64,000 nt of DNA from contig NZ_JAJTTE010000030.1 of NCBI RefSeq assembly GCF_021343995.1, forward strand, positions 26,761 to 90,760. Reading direction: 5' to 3'. Positions 1 to 10,517 of this stretch are shown in pieces. Made by a program: the position numbers and the translations under genes. The notes under the pieces are model-generated. The model saw only the letters and a list, made by a program, of their open reading frames with translations. It made no database searches and had not been told where the DNA came from. The stretch's first letter is position 1. Each line of letters begins with the position of its first letter. The DNA is from Pseudonocardia terrae. Lineage in GTDB: Bacteria; Actinomycetota; Actinomycetes; Mycobacteriales; Pseudonocardiaceae.

Positions 1-46
1 GAAGGAGCGCCGGCAGCAGCGCGCGGCGCAGGGCGTAGCGGGACAT
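1..46 (-). CDS. N-terminal fragment of an exported or membrane protein (cut by window edge)
   Basis: Only the first 15 codons are in the window: ATG at 46-44, preceded on the minus strand by a GGAGAGG-type ribosome-binding site. The encoded residues begin MSRYALRRALLPALL, a positively charged start followed by a hydrophobic stretch, as in a signal peptide or first membrane segment. Nothing more can be said about function. Confidence 0.5.
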   Translation of the reverse strand, partial: MSRYALRRALLPALL

Positions 47-127
47 GGGACCTCTCCGTGGTGCGGGGGAGGTGGTGGGTGGTGGTGTCAGCCGGGAGGG
101 CGTGGGAGATCGGGAAGCCGGGGGCCG

Positions 128-464
128 TCAGCCGGCCCCCCGCCGGGTGGCGCCACCGGCCTCCAGCCGGGTGGCGCCACCGGTGTCGACCCCCGGCTCG
201 GCGATCTCGGTAGTGGCGAGGTCACGGTCGCCGACGACCGTCTGCACCGGCACCGTCCGCAGCGTCGCCAGGTCGACCGAGCGGCCGAACCGCTGTTCGA
301 CGTTCGCGATGCCGAGCCACCACGGCGAGCCCGGGTCGAACGACCACGACAAGGGGCAGCGGCCCGCGCGTGGCCGGTGCAGAGAGGCGGTAGGAGAAGC
401 GCCGGTCGACCTGCGCGGCGAAGAACGGGCCGGGCCCGCGCGCGTCGGTCCCCGCCGTCGTCAT
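128..464 (-). pseudogene. decayed alpha/beta-hydrolase (depolymerase-like) with internal deletion
   Basis: A normal-looking start (ATG at 464) opens with FFAAQVDRRFSYRL and GPLPLVV, which resembles the N-terminal strand of a polyester-depolymerase/alpha-beta-hydrolase-type protein. Immediately afterwards the recognisable sequence continues only in another frame: SFDPGSPWWLGIANVEQRFG, then VPVQTVVGDRDL, which look like late parts of the same fold. The central part that would hold the nucleophile serine is absent, so an out-of-frame internal deletion near 340-350 is inferred. The C-terminal end is also replaced by low-complexity sequence containing an 18-bp direct repeat. The gene faces away from the RpiR-type regulator. 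Family assignment is from memory of motifs; that it is broken is well supported. Confidence 0.55.
142..183. repeat. 18-bp direct repeat, two copies (142-159, 166-183)
   Basis: The 18-mer GCCGGGTGGCGCCACCGG occurs at 142-159 and again at 166-183, 6 bases apart. Each copy contains the palindrome GGTGGCGCCACC. It lies at the degraded 3' end of the hydrolase remnant and may mark slippage or a deletion scar. Confidence 0.7.
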
Positions 465-472
465 GTCGTGAA

Positions 473-503
473 CACTACAGTGAGCGTGCCCTACGCTGTA
501 GTG
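473..503. promoter_or_regulatory. inverted-repeat operator between hydrolase remnant and RpiR-type regulator
   Basis: CACTACAG at 473-480 and CTGTAGTG at 496-503 form a perfect 8-bp inverted repeat with a 15-base spacer. It is centred between the divergent starts at 464 (minus) and 525 (plus). This is the expected place for an operator of the adjacent regulator; that assignment is inference. Confidence 0.55.
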
Positions 504-524
504 AGTACGACAGAAGGCGGTGCG

Positions 525-1379
525 ATGCCGGACTCGCTCGAGGCCCGGGCGCGGGCGGTGCGGCTGACCGGGGCGGAGCAGCGCGTCGTCGACTACGTGC
601 TGGCCCATCCGGGCCAGGCGATCCTGGCGAGCGCCGGGCAGATCGCGGAGGGCGCCGGCACGAGCGACGCGACTGTCGTGCGGACCGCCCGGGCGCTCGG
701 CTTCGCAGGCCTCCCGGAACTGCGGCAGAGCCTCACCGACCGGGTCGTCGACGCGTCGGGCCCGGCGGCCCAGGTCCGGCGGGTGGCGGCGGACTCCCCG
801 ACGGGGCTCCTCGGGCGCGTCTTCGCCGAGGCCGCGGACCGCCTGGCGCGTACGGCCGCGGCGGTCGACGGGGCGGCGTTCGAGGCGGCGGTGGCGCTGC
901 TCGCCGGAGCGGGCGAGGTGGTGGGCTACGGGATCGGGCCGTCCGAGCTGGTCGCGCGGGCGCTCGCGCTGCGGCTGACCCGGATCGGGCGGCGGGCGCG
1001 GGCCACGGGGGCGATCGGCTTCCGGCTTGCCGACGACCTGGTGGGCCTCGGTCCGGACGGGGTGGTGGTGCTCTACCTCCCGGCCCGCCGCACGCACGAC
1101 GCGGGGGTGGTGCTCGACCACGTCCGGGCCGTCGGGGCCCGGTCCGTGCTGGTCACGGACGCGCTGGGCGCGGCGTTCGGGAACCGGGCGGACGTCGTGC
1201 TCGCCGCCGTGCACGGCCTCGGCGACGTGACGGGCGAGGGACTGACCGCCGGCGTCCTCACCGACGCGTTGTGTCTCGCGGTCGCCGCCCGCCACGAGCG
1301 CGCGGTGCTCGCCGCCGACGAGACCCTGACCCGGCTGCGCACCGACCTGGGCCGGGACGCACCGCGCCGGGGCCGGTGA
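525..1379 (+). CDS. MurR/RpiR-family transcriptional regulator (HTH plus SIS domain)
   Basis: A 284-residue protein with the standard RpiR layout. An N-terminal helix-turn-helix lies at about residues 1-75 (LTGAEQRVVDYVL, ASAGQIAEGAGTSDATVVR). A sugar-isomerase (SIS) fold follows at about 100-260 (GAGEVVGYGIGPSELVARAL, GPDGVVVLYLPARRTHDAG). Such proteins repress or activate sugar-phosphate or amino-sugar genes and bind a phosphosugar in the SIS domain. ATG 525 is chosen because GAAGG lies just upstream and the family starts at this point; reading further upstream runs into the divergent gene. Its natural target may have been the decayed hydrolase, with the 473-503 dyad as operator. It ends 16 bp from the convergent LysR gene. 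Confidence 0.85.
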   Translation: MPDSLEARARAVRLTGAEQRVVDYVLAHPGQAILASAGQIAEGAGTSDATVVRTARALGFAGLPELRQSLTDRVVDASGPAAQVRRVAADSPTGLLGRVFAEAADRLARTAAAVDGAAFEAAVALLAGAGEVVGYGIGPSELVARALALRLTRIGRRARATGAIGFRLADDLVGLGPDGVVVLYLPARRTHDAGVVLDHVRAVGARSVLVTDALGAAFGNRADVVLAAVHGLGDVTGEGLTAGVLTDALCLAVAARHERAVLAADETLTRLRTDLGRDAPRRGR

Positions 1380-1395
1380 CGGGCCGCCGGCCCGC

Positions 1396-2334
1396 TCACT
1401 CCTCCGGCCGGTGCAGCACCTGGACGTCCGCGGAGAGTCCGCCCGTCGCGGCGACCGAGCCGATGTAGGTCAGCAGGGTGTCGATGAAGGCCTGGGCGGC
1501 GTGGGTCGGGGCGATGTCGGTGCGCCGGGCGAGGGCGACCGTGCGGTACAGCGGCGGGGTGAGCACCGTGCGACGCAGCCGGGGGCGGCCGGCGAACACC
1601 AGGTCCGGCACCACGGCGACGCCGGTGCCGGCCTCGACGAGCCGGAGCACGGCGTCCATCTCCCCGCCCTCGACGGCGAACCGCGGCGTGACGCCGGCGG
1701 CGCGGTAGGCGTCCAGCGTGACCTCGCGCAGGTCGTAGCCCTGCCGCACCATGACCAGCGAGCGTCGGGACAGCTCGGCCACCGTCATCGACCCGCGGGA
1801 GGACGGCGGCTGCCCGGACCGGGGCGAGGCGACGGACAGCCGTTCGCGCAGGAGGGGCAGGGTGTGCAGCGCGGGATCGACACCGGAGGGCGGCACGATC
1901 ACGAGCGCCACGTCCAGCGCGCCCCGCGCCAGGTCGCGCACCAGCGACTGCGAGCCGTTCTCGGCGAGCTCCAGGTGGATCTCCGGGTGCCGCTCGTGGA
2001 ACAGCCGCAGGACGTCGGCGAGCAGGCCGATGCACATCGACGGCGTGGCCCCGACCCGCACCCGGCCCGTCCGCAACCCGACGAGCTCGGCGACCGAGGT
2101 GCGTGCCAGGTCCATGTCCGCGAGCATCCGGCGGGCCAGCGGCAGCACCGCCTCACCCGCGGGCGTGAGCGTGACGACCTTCCCCCGGTTGACCAGCGGC
2201 GCCCCGAGATCGTCCTCGAGGGCTTTGAGCTGCCGGGAAAGTGTGGGCTGTGCTACACCCACGACATCGGCCGCCCGAGTGAAGCTGCGCACGTCGGCGA
2301 CCGCCACGAAGTACGCAAGCTGCTGAAGTGTCAC
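1396..2334 (-). CDS. LysR-family transcriptional regulator
   Basis: A 312-residue LysR-type protein. The winged helix-turn-helix covers residues 1-60 (LQQLAYFVAVADVRSFTRAA, QPTLSRQLKALEDDLG), and the effector-binding domain begins near residue 90 (GRVRVGATPSMC). Start is GTG 2334, with TATACC just upstream suggesting a leaderless or very short leader transcript. It is divergent from the first succinate dehydrogenase operon with only 76-88 bp between them, so autoregulation and control of that operon are likely. The inducer cannot be read from the sequence. Confidence 0.9.
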   Translation of the reverse strand: MTLQQLAYFVAVADVRSFTRAADVVGVAQPTLSRQLKALEDDLGAPLVNRGKVVTLTPAGEAVLPLARRMLADMDLARTSVAELVGLRTGRVRVGATPSMCIGLLADVLRLFHERHPEIHLELAENGSQSLVRDLARGALDVALVIVPPSGVDPALHTLPLLRERLSVASPRSGQPPSSRGSMTVAELSRRSLVMVRQGYDLREVTLDAYRAAGVTPRFAVEGGEMDAVLRLVEAGTGVAVVPDLVFAGRPRLRRTVLTPPLYRTVALARRTDIAPTHAAQAFIDTLLTYIGSVAATGGLSADVQVLHRPEE

Positions 2335-2348
2335 GGGTATAGCGTACG

Positions 2349-2374
2349 TGCATAGATCATGCCGATCTCATGCA
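2349..2374. promoter_or_regulatory. LysR-type dyad in the lysR-sdhC intergenic region
   Basis: TGCATAGATC (2349-2358) and GATCTCATGCA (2364-2374) form an imperfect inverted repeat with a core ATC-N5-GAT. It lies between the divergent regulator and sdhC and fits the dyads bound by LysR proteins next to their own gene. Binding is inferred. Confidence 0.5.
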
Positions 2375-2410
2375 TTGGACGGCCCGACCCCTGAGTAGTG
2401 CACTTGCCGC

Positions 2411-3169
2411 GTGGCGACACAGGTGTCTGACAGGGGCTCGGCAGCCAAGAAGGCCAGCGGCGGAGCCCCGGCAAGTTCGGCGGCGGCGCCCGCACGGCCC
2501 AGGAGGCCGCGCATCCCCGCCGTCCTGCTCAAGTTCGTGATCGCGGTCAGCTCCGTGTTCCTGGTGCTGTACCTGATCGCGCACATGATCGGCAACCTCC
2601 AGATCTTCTGGGGGCAGACGGCGATCAACGACTACGCGGTCTGGCTCCGCACCCTCCTGCAGCCCGTGCTCGGCTGGGAGGGCTTCGTGTGGGTGATCCG
2701 CATCGTCCTGATGCTGGCGGTGATCGGCCACATCTGGGCGGCCACCCTGCTGGCGCTGCGGGCCCGCAAGGCGCGGCCGGTGAAGTACGCGGCCGGCAAC
2801 AAGGTGAAGGGCAACTACACGACCCGCACCATGCGCTGGGGCGGCGTGATCGTGCTGCTGTTCATCGTCTACCACATCCTGGACCTGACGGTCGGCACGC
2901 TGAACCCGAACGGCGAGCACCTCGCCGTCTGGCAGAACGTGCACGCGGACTTCGCCCCGAGCCGCTGGTACGTGACGATCTGGTACATCGCGGCGCTGAT
3001 CGCGATCTTCCTGCACCTCCGCCACGGGCTGTGGAGCGCCGTCCAGACCTTCGGCTGGAACAGCAACCGTCGTGAGCCGGTCCTGAAGGCGATCGCCACG
3101 GTCTTCTCGGGCCTGCTGATCCTGGGCTTCCTGATCGTCCCGGTCTCCGTCACCTTCGGATGGATCTGA
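2411..3169 (+). CDS. sdhC: succinate dehydrogenase cytochrome b subunit, b558 family
   Basis: Membrane anchor of a type B succinate:quinone oxidoreductase, about 252 residues. A Ser/Ala/Pro-rich N-terminal tail (about 35 residues) precedes five hydrophobic helices. Histidines expected to hold two haems sit inside helices (LYLIAHMIGN, MLAVIGHIWAA, FIVYHILDLTVG, IFLHLRHGLW). The protein takes electrons from SdhB to menaquinone. GTG 2411 and the in-frame GTG 2423 are both possible starts; neither has a strong ribosome-binding site. The stop is 1 base before the sdhA start, so translation is coupled. Confidence 0.9.
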   Translation: MATQVSDRGSAAKKASGGAPASSAAAPARPRRPRIPAVLLKFVIAVSSVFLVLYLIAHMIGNLQIFWGQTAINDYAVWLRTLLQPVLGWEGFVWVIRIVLMLAVIGHIWAATLLALRARKARPVKYAAGNKVKGNYTTRTMRWGGVIVLLFIVYHILDLTVGTLNPNGEHLAVWQNVHADFAPSRWYVTIWYIAALIAIFLHLRHGLWSAVQTFGWNSNRREPVLKAIATVFSGLLILGFLIVPVSVTFGWI

Positions 3170-3170
3170 T

Positions 3171-5110
<1,940 letters not shown>

Positions 5111-5114
<4 letters not shown>

Positions 5115-5869
5115 AGGTCAACCTGCGTGTCTGGCGGCAGCACGACGCCGTCGACAAGGGCCGCATGGTCGAGTACGTCGTCGAGGACGCGAGCGAGGAC
5201 ATGTCGTTCCTCGAGCTCCTCGACGTGCTGAACGAGAAGCTGATCCTCTCGGGCGAGGAGCCCGTCGCGTTCGACCACGACTGCCGCGAGGGCATCTGCG
5301 GCACGTGCAGCATGGTCGTCGACGGCCACCCGCACGGGCCGGAGAAGGCGACCACGGTCTGCCAGCTGCACATGCGGAAGTTCAACGACGGCGCCACGAT
5401 CACCGTCGAGCCCTTCCGCGCCGGTGCGTTCCCGGTGATCAAGGACCTGGTCGTCGACCGGGGTGCGTTCGACAAGATCATCCAGGCCGGCGGCTACATC
5501 TCCGCCAACACCGGCTCGGCCCCCGAGGCGCACTCCACCCCGGTGCCGAAGGCCAACGCCGACCGCTCGTTCGCCGCGGCGAACTGCATCGGCTGCGGCG
5601 CGTGCGTGGCGGCCTGCCCGAACGGCTCGGCCTCGCTGTTCCTCGGCGCCAAGCTGACCCACCTCGGCGAGATGCCGCAGGGCCAGCCGGAGCGCTGGGA
5701 GCGCGTGGTCAACATGGTCGAGACGCACGACGACGCCGGGTTCGGCGGCTGCACGAACACCGGTGCGTGCGCCACCGCCTGCCCGAAGGAGATCCCGCTC
5801 GACGTGATCTCCCAGCTCAACCACGACTACCTGAAGGCGACGGTCGGCGGGCGGCGCAAGAAGGCCTGA
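5111..5869 (+). CDS. sdhB: succinate dehydrogenase iron-sulfur subunit (first operon)
   Basis: A 252-residue electron-transfer subunit. The plant-type [2Fe-2S] ligands are in CREGICGTCSM with a later Cys in TTVCQLHM. The ferredoxin-like half has CIGCGACVAACPNGS and CTNTGACATACPKEI. GTG 5111 overlaps the sdhA stop as GTGA, which fixes the start. It completes the three-gene operon; the strong hairpin at 5901-5940 ends it. Confidence 0.95.
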
Positions 5870-5900
5870 CCCCCGCCCCGACGCGGTCGGACAACTCCAC

Positions 5901-5940
5901 ACGACGAGCCCGGTTCCCCTGGTGGGGTCGGGCTCGTCGT
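5901..5940. terminator. hairpin terminator after first sdh operon
   Basis: ACGACGAGCCCG (5901-5912) and CGGGCTCGTCGT (5929-5940) are perfectly complementary over 12 bp, with a 16-base loop. There is no T tract, as is usual in high-GC actinobacteria. It lies 31 bases after the sdhB stop. Confidence 0.8.
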
Positions 5941-6016
5941 GCTGCGTGACGAGTCGGACACGCACTGTGACGTCCGTCTCGCCTACCCATTTGTTCCCCA
6001 CCTGACACACCCCTCG

Positions 6017-6047
6017 TGTGATCCACGTCGTAGGCTCCCTGTGATCC
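6017..6047 (+). promoter_or_regulatory. TGTGATCC direct repeats upstream of second sdh operon
   Basis: TGTGATCC occurs at 6017-6024 and 6040-6047, 23 bp apart (about two helical turns), 45-75 bases before the sdhC start. The first copy overlaps a CACAC/GTGTG dyad. A CRP-like or other activator or repressor may bind here; no specific factor can be named. Confidence 0.35.
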
Positions 6048-6091
6048 GCACTACAGGCAAAGACGCCGGAGAAGACGGGGACGAGAACGAC

Positions 6092-6904
6092 GTGTCATCC
6101 ACCACCGACATCGCCGATCAGCGGGCCGCGGGCCGGGCCCGGATCGCGGCACGGACGCTCCGCACGGACCGCTGGTGGCTCCCACCGTTGCTCAATCTGG
6201 TGGGGCTCGGGGCGTGGGTCGTCTACGCCACCGTCCGGGCCTTCATGCAGGCCTGGTACTTCGTGCCGGAGTACAACTACCTGACGCCGTTCTACTCACC
6301 CTGCGTGTCCTACGGGTGCGTGGAGCAGGCCGCCCACTTCGGCCGGTTCGTGCCGGACGTGCCCTGGCTGCCGTTCGCGCTGATCTCGCTGCCGTTCCTG
6401 CTGCTGTTCCGGCTGACCTGCTACTACTACCGCAAGGCCTACTACCGGGCCTTCTGGGGCAGCCCGCCGGCCTGTGCCGTGGCCGAGCCGCACGGCAAGT
6501 ACACCGGCGAGACCCGCTTCCCGCTGATCCTGCAGAACCTGCACCGGTACTTCTTCTACATCGCGGCGATCATCTCGATCATCAACACGTACGACGCGAT
6601 CCGGGCGTTCGTCAAGGCCGACGGCAGCTTCGGGCTGGGCCTGGGCAACATCATCCTGGTCGCGAACGTGGTGCTGCTCTGGGCCTACACGGTGTCGTGC
6701 CACTCGTGCCGCAGCATCGTCGGCGGCCGGCTCAACCACTTCTCGCGGCACCCGATGCGGTACAAGGCCTGGACCTTCGTGACCAGGCTCAACGGTAAGC
6801 ACATGCAACTGGCGTGGACCACGCTGGCCAGCCTCGCGATCACGGACGCCTACATCATGTGCGTCTCCGCGGGCTGGATTCCCGACCTGCGGATCGTGGG
6901 GTGA
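6092..6904 (+). CDS. sdhC: Sdh1-type succinate dehydrogenase membrane anchor with conserved Cys/His clusters
   Basis: A 270-residue membrane protein homologous to mycobacterial Rv0249c (273 residues). GTG 6092 is chosen because it gives the family length; upstream codons read through the promoter region. Hydrophobic helices lie at about residues 25-50, 85-105, 145-170, 185-205 and 235-255. It carries unusual cysteines and histidines: SPCVSYGC, FRLTCYYYRKAYY, SPPACAVAEPHG and TVSCHSCRS. Published work on the mycobacterial Sdh1 complex reports a Rieske-type [2Fe-2S] cluster in this subunit instead of haem, and the retained Cys/His residues agree with that. First gene of a three-gene operon. Confidence 0.85.
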   Translation: MSSTTDIADQRAAGRARIAARTLRTDRWWLPPLLNLVGLGAWVVYATVRAFMQAWYFVPEYNYLTPFYSPCVSYGCVEQAAHFGRFVPDVPWLPFALISLPFLLLFRLTCYYYRKAYYRAFWGSPPACAVAEPHGKYTGETRFPLILQNLHRYFFYIAAIISIINTYDAIRAFVKADGSFGLGLGNIILVANVVLLWAYTVSCHSCRSIVGGRLNHFSRHPMRYKAWTFVTRLNGKHMQLAWTTLASLAITDAYIMCVSAGWIPDLRIVG

Positions 6905-6908
6905 CGTG

Positions 6909-8852
6909 ATGGCGGACAGGGACGACCGGAGCATCGAGCACCACTCCTACGACGTCGTCGTGATCGGCGCCGGGGGTGCGGGCCTGCGGGCGGCGATCGA
7001 GGCGAGACTCCAGGGCAAGCGGGTCGCGATCATCTCGAAGTCGCTGTTCGGCAAGGCGCACACCGTGATGGCCGAGGGCGGGTGCGCGGCCGCGATGGGC
7101 AACGCGAACCCGAACGACAACTGGCAGGTCCACTACCGCGACACCATGCGCGGCGGGAAGTTCCTCAACAACTGGCGGATGGCCGAGCTGCACGCCAAGG
7201 AGGCGCCGGACCGCGTCTGGGAGCTGGAGACCTACGGCGCGCTGTTCGACCGCACCAAGGACGGCAAGATCAGCCAGCGCAACTTCGGCGGGCACACCTA
7301 CCCGCGGCTGGCGCACGTCGGCGACCGCACCGGCCTGGAGCTGATCCGCACGCTGCAGCAGAAGATCGTGTCCCTGCAGCAGGACGACCACGAGGTCACC
7401 GGCGACTACCAGGCGAACCTGCGCGTCTTCCACGAGTGCACGATCACCGAGCTGTTCACCACGAGCCCGGGTCCGGGTGCCCCGGCGGAGGAGCGTCGGA
7501 TCGCGGGCTGCTTCGGCTACTTCCGCAACGACGGGCGCTTCGTGCGGTTCGACGCGCCCGCGATCGTCATGGCGACCGGCGGGGTCGGCAAGAGCTACCA
7601 GGTCACGTCGAACTCCTGGGAGTACACCGGCGACGGCCACGCGCTGGCCCTGCGCGCCGGCGCGACGCTGATCAACATGGAGTTCCTGCAGTTCCACCCG
7701 ACGGGCATGGTCTGGCCGCCGTCGGTGAAGGGCATCCTCGTCACCGAGTCGGTCCGCGGCGACGGCGGCGTGCTCCGGAACTCCGAGGGCGAGCGGTTCA
7801 TGTTCGAGTACGTCCCGGACGTGTTCAAGGAGCAGTACGCCACCAGCGAGGAGGAGGCGGACCGCTGGTACACCGACCCGGACAACAACCGCCGCCCGCC
7901 GGAGCTGCTCCCGCGCGACGAGGTCGCCCGCGCGATCAACTCCGAGGTCAAGGCCGGGCGGGGCAGCCCGCACGGCGGGGTGTTCCTGGACATCGCCTCC
8001 CGGCTCAAGCCCGAGGAGATCCTCAAGCGGCTGCCGTCGATGCACCACCAGTTCAAGGAGCTGGCCGACGTCGACATCACCAAGGAGCCGATGGAGGTCG
8101 GCCCGACCTGCCACTACGTGATGGGCGGGATCGAGGTCGACCCGGACACCGGGATGAGCTCGGTGCCGGGCCTGTTCGCGGCCGGGGAGTGCTCGGGCGG
8201 CATGCACGGGTCGAACCGGCTGGGCGGCAACTCGCTGTCCGACCTGCTCGTCTTCGGGCGGCGGTGCGGGCTGTTCGCGGCCGAGTACGTCGACGCCCTC
8301 GGCGGGCTTCCGCAGGTCGCGTCCGGCGACGTCGAGGCGGCGATCGAGCGGGCCCTGCTGCCCTTCTCCAGCGCCACCGACGGCGGCGAGAACCCGTTCG
8401 TCGTGCAGCTGGAGCTGCAGAGGACCATGCACGAGCTCGTCGGGATCATCCGCAAGGCCGACGAGATGGAGATGGCGCTCAAGAAGCTCGAGGACATCGC
8501 GACCCGCACCCGCACCGTCAGCGTGGAGGGCCACCGGGAGTTCAACCCGGGCTGGCACCTCGCCCTGGACCTGCGGAACATGCTGCTGGTCTCGCTGTGC
8601 GTGGGGAAGGCGGCGCTCGAGCGGCAGGAGAGCCGCGGTGGCCACACCCGGGACGACTTCCCGGTGATGGACTCCGACTGGCGGCACGTCCTGCTGGTCT
8701 GCCGCGGCCTCGGCGAGGACGACGTGGAGCTGACCCGCAAGGAGCAGATACCCATGCGGCCGGAGCTCTTCGACCTCTTCGAGCTCGACGAACTGAAGAA
8801 GTACTACACCGGCGAGGAGCTCGGCGGTCACCGGACGGAGCCTGCGAAGTGA
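6909..8852 (+). CDS. sdhA: succinate dehydrogenase flavoprotein subunit, Sdh1 type
   Basis: A 647-residue homologue of Rv0248c. The FAD-binding motif is VVIGAGGAGLRAA, the flavinylation histidine is in GKAHTVMAEGGCAAAMGN, and substrate-site motifs are FHPTGM, LVTESVRGDGG and HGSNRLGGNSLSDLLVFG. A GTG at 6906 directly before the ATG is an alternative start. It is only distantly similar to the flavoprotein at 3171-5114, so this is a second enzyme and not a tandem duplicate. Confidence 0.93.
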   Translation: MADRDDRSIEHHSYDVVVIGAGGAGLRAAIEARLQGKRVAIISKSLFGKAHTVMAEGGCAAAMGNANPNDNWQVHYRDTMRGGKFLNNWRMAELHAKEAPDRVWELETYGALFDRTKDGKISQRNFGGHTYPRLAHVGDRTGLELIRTLQQKIVSLQQDDHEVTGDYQANLRVFHECTITELFTTSPGPGAPAEERRIAGCFGYFRNDGRFVRFDAPAIVMATGGVGKSYQVTSNSWEYTGDGHALALRAGATLINMEFLQFHPTGMVWPPSVKGILVTESVRGDGGVLRNSEGERFMFEYVPDVFKEQYATSEEEADRWYTDPDNNRRPPELLPRDEVARAINSEVKAGRGSPHGGVFLDIASRLKPEEILKRLPSMHHQFKELADVDITKEPMEVGPTCHYVMGGIEVDPDTGMSSVPGLFAAGECSGGMHGSNRLGGNSLSDLLVFGRRCGLFAAEYVDALGGLPQVASGDVEAAIERALLPFSSATDGGENPFVVQLELQRTMHELVGIIRKADEMEMALKKLEDIATRTRTVSVEGHREFNPGWHLALDLRNMLLVSLCVGKAALERQESRGGHTRDDFPVMDSDWRHVLLVCRGLGEDDVELTRKEQIPMRPELFDLFELDELKKYYTGEELGGHRTEPAK

Positions 8853-8883
8853 GCATCGAGCAGAGTGCGGGGGAGAGGGCCTG

Positions 8884-9633
8884 ATGGCGAAGCACGACCA
8901 TCACTTCCGCGTGTGGCGCGGCGACGCCGAGGGCGGCCAGCTCGTCGACTACCCGGTGGAGGTCAACGACGGCGAGGTCGTCCTCGACATCATCCACCGG
9001 CTGCAGCAGACCGAGGCCGGCGATCTCGCCGTGCGGTGGAACTGCAAGGCGGGCAAGTGCGGCTCGTGCTCGGCGGAGATCAACGGCCGGCCGCGGCTGA
9101 TGTGCATGACCCGCATGTCGACCTTCGCCGACGACGAGGTCGTCACGGTGACCCCGCTGCGCACGTTCCCGGTGATCCGCGACCTGGTCACGGACGTCGA
9201 GTACAACTACGTCAAGGCCCGCGAGGTGCCCGCGTTCGCCCCGCCGGCGGGCGTGGCGCCCGGCGAGTACCGGATGCAGCAGGTCGACGTGGAGCGGAGC
9301 CAGGAGTTCCGCAAGTGCATCGAGTGCTACCTGTGCCAGAACACCTGCCACGCGGTGCGCGACCACGAGGAGAACAAGGCCGCCTTCTCCGGCCCGCGCT
9401 TCCTCATGCGGATCGCCGAGCTGGACATGCACCCGCTCGACGCCGCGGACCGCCGGGACCTCGCGCAGGAGGACCACGGCCTCGGCTACTGCAACATCAC
9501 CAAGTGCTGCACCGAGGTCTGCCCGGAGCACATCAAGATCACCGACAACGCGATCATCCCGCTGAAGGAGCGGGTGGTGGACCGGAAGTACGACCCGGTG
9601 GTCTGGCTGGGCAACAAGCTGTTCCGCCGTTGA
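8884..9633 (+). CDS. sdhB: succinate dehydrogenase iron-sulfur subunit, Sdh1 type
   Basis: A 249-residue homologue of Rv0247c. [2Fe-2S] ligands are in CKAGKCGSCSAE and LMCMTRM; the C-terminal half has CIECYLCQNTCH and CNITKCCTEVCPEHI. The ATG is preceded by a GGGGGAGAGGG ribosome-binding site. A 35-bp gap from sdhA contains an 11-codon reading frame (8849-8884) that overlaps the sdhA stop and ends on the sdhB start; it may only couple translation. The operon ends at a hairpin shared with the opposing chitosanase gene. Confidence 0.93.
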   Translation: MAKHDHHFRVWRGDAEGGQLVDYPVEVNDGEVVLDIIHRLQQTEAGDLAVRWNCKAGKCGSCSAEINGRPRLMCMTRMSTFADDEVVTVTPLRTFPVIRDLVTDVEYNYVKAREVPAFAPPAGVAPGEYRMQQVDVERSQEFRKCIECYLCQNTCHAVRDHEENKAAFSGPRFLMRIAELDMHPLDAADRRDLAQEDHGLGYCNITKCCTEVCPEHIKITDNAIIPLKERVVDRKYDPVVWLGNKLFRR

Positions 9634-9640
9634 CCGCCTC

Positions 9641-9668
9641 GTGGGCCGGCGGTTCTCCGCCGGCTCAC
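9641..9668. terminator. bidirectional hairpin between sdhB and chitosanase
   Basis: GTGGGCCGGCGG (9641-9652) pairs with CCGCCGGCTCAC (9657-9668) around a TTCT loop, with one mismatch. It sits 7 bases after the sdhB stop and includes the chitosanase stop codon, so it can end both convergent transcripts. Confidence 0.8.
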
Positions 9669-10501
9669 GGCAGGTCGTCACGCGGCTCCGGGTCGGTCGG
9701 CATCGTGAACTCGTCGCCGTAGACCGACCAGGAGAACGGGGTGGTCAGCTCCGGGTTCCCGGAGTCGAGGAGCCGGCCGAACAGGGCGACCCGGCCGTCG
9801 GGCGGGTTGTCGCCCCACTCGGTCAGCACCGCCGACCGGCGGGCGAGGAAGCCGGCCAGCCAGGCCGTCTCCGCGCCCCCGCCGGACGGCGGGGTGCCGG
9901 GCGTGCGGGACCGGATGTCGGTGAACGAGCCGTCGCCGGATCCCGCCTCGCCCGGTCCGTGGTTCACGGCCGTGTCGTAGTAGAGCGCCCGGCCGAGCGG
10001 GCCGAGCCCGTCGGCGACCGCGGCCTCGTGGGCGGGACGCCAGTAGACCTCGTCGCGGAGCTCCCGTTGGCACCGGCGGAACACCGGGTCGGTGCGCGCT
10101 GCCTGCGCCCATGCGGTCCGGAAGGCCGGCCCGAGGTGCCGGTCGGCGGCGGCCGACGCGCCGGCGCCGTCGCGGCCGTAGTCGGCCCGGTCGACGGTCT
10201 CCCCGAACTCCGCGCAGGCGCGCAGGCCGGGCAGGTACGGCGCGAGCGGGTTGCCGCTGGGCCGCGCACGGGCGTAGCGCTCGACGAGCTCGAGCATGTC
10301 CGACGTCGCGCTGGTGAAGCCGACGAGGCCGCCGGTGTAGCCGCGGCCGTCCCGGATGTCCTCGACGTAGTCGTACTGTTCCCACCAGGCGACGGTCGAG
10401 TTCTCCGCGGTGGACGTCAGCCGGAAGGCCTTCTCGCGGACGATCGCGTCCGCGGCGGCCGGGTGGTCGTCGCCGCGCCCGAAGAGCCGTGACAGCCGCA
10501 C
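9665..10501 (-). CDS. GH46-family chitosanase without a visible signal peptide
   Basis: A 278-residue glycoside hydrolase that should cleave beta-1,4 bonds of chitosan. It matches Streptomyces GH46 enzymes: catalytic Glu33 in TSTAENS and Asp51 in DIRDGRGYTGG have the same 18-residue spacing as Glu22/Asp40 of the N174 enzyme. ALYYDTAVNHGPG and SWSVYGDEF are also conserved. GTG 10501 has a good GGGGGA ribosome-binding site. The mature-type sequence starts almost at once (MRLSRLFGRGDD), with no hydrophobic export signal, which is odd for this secreted family. It follows the small gene at 10518-10886 by 16 bp. Confidence 0.88.
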   Translation of the reverse strand: MRLSRLFGRGDDHPAAADAIVREKAFRLTSTAENSTVAWWEQYDYVEDIRDGRGYTGGLVGFTSATSDMLELVERYARARPSGNPLAPYLPGLRACAEFGETVDRADYGRDGAGASAAADRHLGPAFRTAWAQAARTDPVFRRCQRELRDEVYWRPAHEAAVADGLGPLGRALYYDTAVNHGPGEAGSGDGSFTDIRSRTPGTPPSGGGAETAWLAGFLARRSAVLTEWGDNPPDGRVALFGRLLDSGNPELTTPFSWSVYGDEFTMPTDPEPRDDLP

Positions 10502-10517
10502 GATCGCGTCCCCCGTT

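Noticed and set aside
222..1295. Long minus-strand frame across the RpiR-type gene
   Set aside because: Arg/Pro/His-rich antisense shadow; only its last part, from 464 down, corresponds to the hydrolase remnant.
8849..8884. 11-codon frame between sdhA and sdhB of the second operon
   Set aside because: Too short and without a recognisable product; it overlaps both neighbours and may only couple translation. Noted under sdhB.
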